Of a DNA stretch of 64,000 nucleotides, positions 60,162 to 64,000 are shown piece after piece. How positions within the stretch are numbered: position 1 is the stretch's first letter; each line of letters opens with the position of its first letter. The DNA is taken from assembly GCA_038525525.1 (NCBI GenBank), contig JBCBHO010000001.1:620001-684000 (forward strand). Reading direction: 5' to 3'. Source of the DNA: Shimia_B sp038525525. Its GTDB lineage: Bacteria > Pseudomonadota > Alphaproteobacteria > Rhodobacterales > Rhodobacteraceae. The translations under genes and the position numbers were made by a program. Below the pieces are notes generated by a model. It searched no databases and was not told where the DNA came from. It saw only the letters and a list, made by a program, of their open reading frames with translations.

Positions 60162-60190
60162 TTGACAATCCTCGCGCCCTAACCATGTTC
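60162..60190 (+). promoter_or_regulatory. Candidate topA promoter
   Basis: A consensus TTGACA is followed 17 bases later by ATGTTC, about 40 bases before the topA ATG. The -10 is weak. Confidence 0.4.
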
Positions 60191-60227
60191 CGCTCACCGT
60201 AGTTCGCAGTAGGAAAGCGCCTCCCGC

Positions 60228-62912
60228 ATGGCCGTTGTCGTCGTTGAGTCCCCCGCTAAGGCCAAGACAATAAACAAGTATTTGGGAAAGGACTTCACCG
60301 TTCTGGCCTCCTACGGCCACGTGCGCGACCTGCCGCCGAAAGACGGATCAGTGGATCCGGAGAACGGGTTTGAGATGCTTTGGGAGGTCGCGAGCGACTC
60401 GAAAAAGCACGTAAAAGCCATCGCCGATGCCCTTGCCGAGGACGGTGAGCTCATCCTCGCGACGGACCCCGATCGCGAAGGCGAGGCGATCTCCTGGCAC
60501 CTCGAGGAGGCGCTGCGCAAACGCCGCGCGCTGAAGAAGGACACGCCCGTCAAACGCGTCGTCTTCAACGCGATCACCGAGCGAGCCGTGACCGAGGCCA
60601 TGAAGCAGCCGCGCGAAGTCGACATGGAGCTCGTTGAAGCCTACCTCGCGCGCCGCGCGCTTGACTACCTCGTGGGCTTCAAGCTCTCGCCCGTCCTGTG
60701 GCGCCGCCTTCCCGGCGCGAAGTCAGCGGGCCGCGTGCAATCCGTCTGCCTGCGCCTCATCGTCGAGCGCGAGATGGAGATCGAGGCCTTCCGCCCCGTG
60801 GAGTACTGGGGCGTGCGCGCGCAGCTCGAGACGCCGCGCGGCCAGAGCTACGAGGCGCGCCTCGTCACCCTGGGCGGCAAGAAGCTCGAACGCTTCGACA
60901 TCGAGAATCGCGCCGCCGCCGAGCTTGCCGTGCAGGCGGTCACCTCGCGCAAGCTCTCGGTGACGCAGGTCGAGGCGAAGCCCACCAGCCGCAACCCGGC
61001 TCCGCCCTTCATGACCTCCACGCTCCAGCAAGAGGCCTCCCGCAAGTTCGGCTACGGCGCGCGGCAGACGATGAACCTCGCCCAGCGGCTCTACGAAGCG
61101 GGCTACATCACCTACATGCGGACCGACGGCATCGACATGGCACCCGAGGCCGTGGTCGACGCCCGCAATGCCATCAAGGATCGCTACGGCGCGAGCTACG
61201 TCCCCGAGAAGGCGCGCACCTACAAGAACAAAGCCAAGAACGCGCAGGAGGCCCATGAATGCGTGCGTCCCACGGAGATGTCGCGCGCTCCAGATGAGCT
61301 CCGCGTCACCGACGAGGACCAGCGCAAGCTCTACGATCTCATCTGGAAGCGGACGCTGGCCTCCCAGATGGCGGGCGCGCGGATGGAGCGGACCACTGTG
61401 ACCGTGGGCAGCGCTGACGGCCAGGTGGAATTGCGCGCCACAGGCCAGGTCGTGCTCTTCGACGGTTTCCTCAAGGTCTACGAGGAAGGCCGCGACGACG
61501 TCGAGGACGAGGACGACAAGCGCCTGCCACAGATCGCGGAGGGGGATGCCGCCCCGATCAAGGGCTCCTACCGCGAGGCATTCGAAAAGGCGGAGAAGGA
61601 GGATGACGGCGTGGTCGACGATGCCTCCGACGGCATGTTGCTGACGAAATCCGCTGTCATGAGCGCCGATGAGGGTGTCCTCGCCTCCCAGAGCTTCACA
61701 CAGCCCCCGCCGCGCTACACCGAGGCCACGCTCGTCAAGCGCATGGAAGAGCTCGGGATCGGGCGCCCGTCGACCTACGCCTCCATCGTCACGACGATCC
61801 AGGACCGCGAATATGTCCGCAAGGACAAGGGCCGCCTCTTCCCCGAGGACAAAGGTCGCCTCGTCACAGCCTTCCTGACGAACTTTTTCCGCCGCTACGT
61901 GGATTACGACTTCACCGGCTCGCTCGAGGAAGAGCTCGACGACGTGTCGGCGGGCTCCCGCGAATGGAAAGACGTGCTCGACCGCTTTTGGAAGGACTTC
62001 TCGCTGGCCATCGGCGAAGCCATGGACCAGTCGATCACCGAGGTGCTCGAGAAGATCAACGAGGAGCTCGCGCCCCACATCTTCCCGCCGCTGCCCGGCG
62101 GAGGGGACCCGCGGCTTTGCCCGAATTGCGGGGAGGGCCGGCTCTCCATGCGCACAGCGCGGTCAGGCGGTGCCTTCATCGGCTGTTCGAATTATCCCGA
62201 ATGCCGCTACACGCGGCCCTTTGGCCCTCCGCAATCGGAGGAGGAGGCCGCCGCTTCCATCCCGCCGGAGGGCAAGCTTCTGGGCCACGATGCAGGCGAT
62301 GAGATCCGCGTCTTCAAGGGCCGCTTCGGCCCCTACGTGCAGCGCGGCGAGCAAAACGGAGACGAGAAACCGCCGCGCCAAGGCGTGCCGAAGGGCTGGT
62401 CGCCAGAGGGGCTCACGCTCGAAGAGGCGCTCAAGCTTCTCAGCCTCCCCCGCCTCATCGGACCTCATCCCGAGGACGGCGTGCCGATCTGGGCCAATAT
62501 CGGCCGCTACGGCCCTTACCTGAAATACGCCGAGTCCATCTCCGACCGCGGCGGCGTGAACGCCAACCTCGAGACGATCGACGACGTGTGGGAGATCGGC
62601 ATGAACCGTGCTGTCGAGGTCATTGCCTCGAAGCCAAAGCGCGGCCAACGCGGGCAGGCCGCTACACCCGTGCGCGAGCTGGGCGAGCACCCGGAGGCGG
62701 GCGGGCCGATCAACGTCTTCAAGGGCAAGTACGGGCCCTACGTGAAGTGGGAAAAGATCAACGCCACCATCCCCGACACCGTGGAGATCGACGACTTGAC
62801 CGTGGCGCAAGCGGTGGACCTCATCGCCGAACGCGCCGCGAAATCGGGCAAGAAGGTCACCAAGAAGAAGCCCCCGGCCAAGAAGAAGAAGGCCGCGGCC
62901 AAGAAGGCCTAA
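60228..62912 (+). CDS. topA: DNA topoisomerase I
   Basis: An 894-residue type IA topoisomerase that relaxes negative supercoils. The Toprim motif DPDREGEAISWHLEE is near residue 82. The active tyrosine is Tyr296 in GYITYMRTDGIDM, and YTEATLVKRMEELGIGRPST is a further signature. A four-cysteine zinc ribbon starts CPNCGEGRLSMR near residue 632, with several short C-terminal repeats (KGKYGPYVKW type) and a lysine-rich tail. It follows dprA by 92 bp. Confidence 0.97.
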   Translation: MAVVVVESPAKAKTINKYLGKDFTVLASYGHVRDLPPKDGSVDPENGFEMLWEVASDSKKHVKAIADALAEDGELILATDPDREGEAISWHLEEALRKRRALKKDTPVKRVVFNAITERAVTEAMKQPREVDMELVEAYLARRALDYLVGFKLSPVLWRRLPGAKSAGRVQSVCLRLIVEREMEIEAFRPVEYWGVRAQLETPRGQSYEARLVTLGGKKLERFDIENRAAAELAVQAVTSRKLSVTQVEAKPTSRNPAPPFMTSTLQQEASRKFGYGARQTMNLAQRLYEAGYITYMRTDGIDMAPEAVVDARNAIKDRYGASYVPEKARTYKNKAKNAQEAHECVRPTEMSRAPDELRVTDEDQRKLYDLIWKRTLASQMAGARMERTTVTVGSADGQVELRATGQVVLFDGFLKVYEEGRDDVEDEDDKRLPQIAEGDAAPIKGSYREAFEKAEKEDDGVVDDASDGMLLTKSAVMSADEGVLASQSFTQPPPRYTEATLVKRMEELGIGRPSTYASIVTTIQDREYVRKDKGRLFPEDKGRLVTAFLTNFFRRYVDYDFTGSLEEELDDVSAGSREWKDVLDRFWKDFSLAIGEAMDQSITEVLEKINEELAPHIFPPLPGGGDPRLCPNCGEGRLSMRTARSGGAFIGCSNYPECRYTRPFGPPQSEEEAAASIPPEGKLLGHDAGDEIRVFKGRFGPYVQRGEQNGDEKPPRQGVPKGWSPEGLTLEEALKLLSLPRLIGPHPEDGVPIWANIGRYGPYLKYAESISDRGGVNANLETIDDVWEIGMNRAVEVIASKPKRGQRGQAATPVRELGEHPEAGGPINVFKGKYGPYVKWEKINATIPDTVEIDDLTVAQAVDLIAERAAKSGKKVTKKKPPAKKKKAAAKKA

Positions 62913-62942
62913 CGCCGGGAACCAGGCAAGCCCACCGGCGTT
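62911..62942 (+). terminator. Possible topA terminator
   Basis: AACGCCGG pairs perfectly with CCGGCGTT (8 bp) around a 16-base loop, followed by CTTC. It overlaps the end of topA and precedes the TrkH gene by 27 bp. The T-tail is weak. Confidence 0.45.
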
Positions 62943-62968
62943 CTTCAGCTGACGCGTGAGGGCTTGCC

Positions 62969-64000
62969 ATGGAAACCACGGACACGATGTGGAAACGCGC
63001 CATCGCGGGCGCGCGGATCGGGCTCCTTCGGTCTCATCCGGCCAAGCTCCTGCTTTTTGGCTATGTCTCCTACATCCTGCTCGGTTGGGCCCTCCTCGCC
63101 CTGCCGCCCATGCAGGCGCAGGCTGTTGCCGCGCTCGACGCGCTTTTCATCGCGACATCCGCCGTCTCCACCACCGGACTCGTGACCGTCGATCCCGGCA
63201 CGAGCTTCACGCTGACCGGAGAGACCGTCATCCTCCTCCTCATCCAGCTCGGCGGGCTGGGCTACATGACGATCGGCTCCTTCGCTGTCCTGGCCGTGCA
63301 GAACAGGCTTTCGGGCGTCCGTGAGAAGACGGCGCGCGCGGCCTTCAATCTGCCCGAGGATATTTCCGCCCGGCTTTTCTTGCGCTCGGTCATCCTCTTC
63401 ACGCTCGTGGTGGAGGTGATCGGTGCGGCGGTCCTCTTCCCGATGTTCGCCGCCCAAGGCGTGGAAGACCCGCTCTGGGCCGCGATCTTCCACGCGGTCT
63501 CGGCCTTCTGCACGGCGGGCTTTTCGCTCTTTGCCACCTCGCTCGAAGCGTTTCGCGACCATGCCGGCATCAGCCTCGTGATCTCGGCGCTCTCGCTTCT
63601 CGGTGCCATGGGCTTTCTCATCGTGGTCGATGGCTGGCGGATGCTCATCGGGCGCGCCAACCATCTGGGCTTTTATTCCAAGGTGATCCTGCGGGTGACT
63701 TTCTGGTTCCTCGTGGCGGGAACGGCTTTCATCTTCGTGGCCGAGCCCACGCTTCGCGATCTGCCGCAGACGGAAAGGCTCCTTGCCGCGTTCTTCCAGA
63801 CGATGACGGCAACGACGACGGTGGGTTTCAACACGCATCCCATCGGTCCGCTCTCGCTCGGCGTGATCCTCATCATCACCTTCCTGATGGTCTTCGGCGC
63901 CTCTCCCGCGGGCACGGGCGGCGGCCTCAAGAGCACCTGCTTTGCCGCGCTCGTGGGGCTCGTGAAGAGCACGCTCAAGGGCCGCGACTGCGTCCGCTTC
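62969..64000 (+). CDS. TrkH family potassium transporter, 3'-truncated by window edge
   Basis: The first 344 residues of a TrkH/KtrB-type channel subunit; the frame is open to the last base. Selectivity-filter motifs are visible: STTGLVTVD in the first repeat, STAGFSLF-like CTAGFSLFATS in the second, and TTTVGFNTHP in the third. GASPAGTGGGLKSTC near the edge is the fourth. It would take up potassium with a TrkA partner, which is not in the window. Confidence 0.9.
   Translation, partial: METTDTMWKRAIAGARIGLLRSHPAKLLLFGYVSYILLGWALLALPPMQAQAVAALDALFIATSAVSTTGLVTVDPGTSFTLTGETVILLLIQLGGLGYMTIGSFAVLAVQNRLSGVREKTARAAFNLPEDISARLFLRSVILFTLVVEVIGAAVLFPMFAAQGVEDPLWAAIFHAVSAFCTAGFSLFATSLEAFRDHAGISLVISALSLLGAMGFLIVVDGWRMLIGRANHLGFYSKVILRVTFWFLVAGTAFIFVAEPTLRDLPQTERLLAAFFQTMTATTTVGFNTHPIGPLSLGVILIITFLMVFGASPAGTGGGLKSTCFAALVGLVKSTLKGRDCVRF

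Noticed and set aside
62945..63838. A 297-codon minus-strand frame opposite the TrkH gene
   Set aside because: The plus frame has all expected selectivity-filter motifs; the minus frame is rich in Arg/Glu/His repeats.

Overview
The window is a GC-rich chromosomal segment whose gene content points to an alphaproteobacterium of the Rhodobacteraceae (Roseobacter group). The main reasons are the cox block ctaC-ctaB-coxF-like-ctaG-ctaE-surf1-thrC-M16 peptidase-GNAT, a PhrR-like HTH regulator, a DUF1127 protein, a PTS-Ntr enzyme I next to lysC, and alphaproteobacterial L33 and RNase P RNA. The genus cannot be fixed from sequence alone. Genes are dense, and overlapping stop/start codons (ATGA, GTGA, TTGA, TGATG) are common. 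I see no tRNA, rRNA operon, insertion sequence, integrase, CRISPR array or replication origin.

Layout. 1-6988: two convergent SLC13-type permeases, a DMT exporter, a YmdB-like phosphoesterase, 5-formyl-THF cyclo-ligase and the MgtE magnesium channel. 7040-12695: a purine/oxidised-metabolite block of guanine deaminase, a BisC-type molybdoenzyme overlapping a probable 8-oxoguanine deaminase, and a HisN-type phosphatase. 12822-16601: HTH regulator, quinone oxidoreductase, LysR regulator divergent from a DUF1127 gene, and a Bax-inhibitor-1 family protein. 16742-19840: P-loop kinase-like protein, acetyltransferase, rpmG, rnpB, an AmpD amidase with an apparent CTG start, and an Excalibur-type lipoprotein. 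19947-24660: gatA-gatC, a ceramidase-like membrane protein, a UPF0173 hydrolase, tadA and an RsuA/RluB pseudouridine synthase.

24832-31925 is the most interesting region. It is a same-strand run of TerC, a 27-residue membrane peptide, XpaC, TelA, a DUF2927-like lipoprotein, an SPFH/GYF_2 protein, a cytochrome b561-like protein and a double zinc-ribbon membrane protein. It joins tellurite-resistance (Ter) parts to parts of the Bacillus YdjG/YdjI envelope-stress system.

31972-46554: histone-deacetylase-like hydrolase, Nudix, DUF1178, SDR, lysC, an MFS module on the opposite strand, ptsP, CidA/LrgB, GNAT, flavin reductase, SulP, mtnP, a LysE C-terminal fragment and apt. The last three are adjacent and two of them salvage methylthioadenosine and adenine. 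46652-60135: FAD oxidoreductase, secreted MBL-fold protein, the cytochrome oxidase/threonine synthase block, tldD, a membrane protein of unknown function and dprA. 60228-64000: topA and the start of a TrkH potassium transporter that runs off the window.

A dispersed intergenic repeat with the core TTCTTTGTGC-YYY-GTACCTC followed by GC hairpins occurs at 4881, 23206-23368 (two inverted copies), 52909 and, degenerately, 40541. Unless stated otherwise, functions are inferred from recognisable motifs and gene order, not from database searches.
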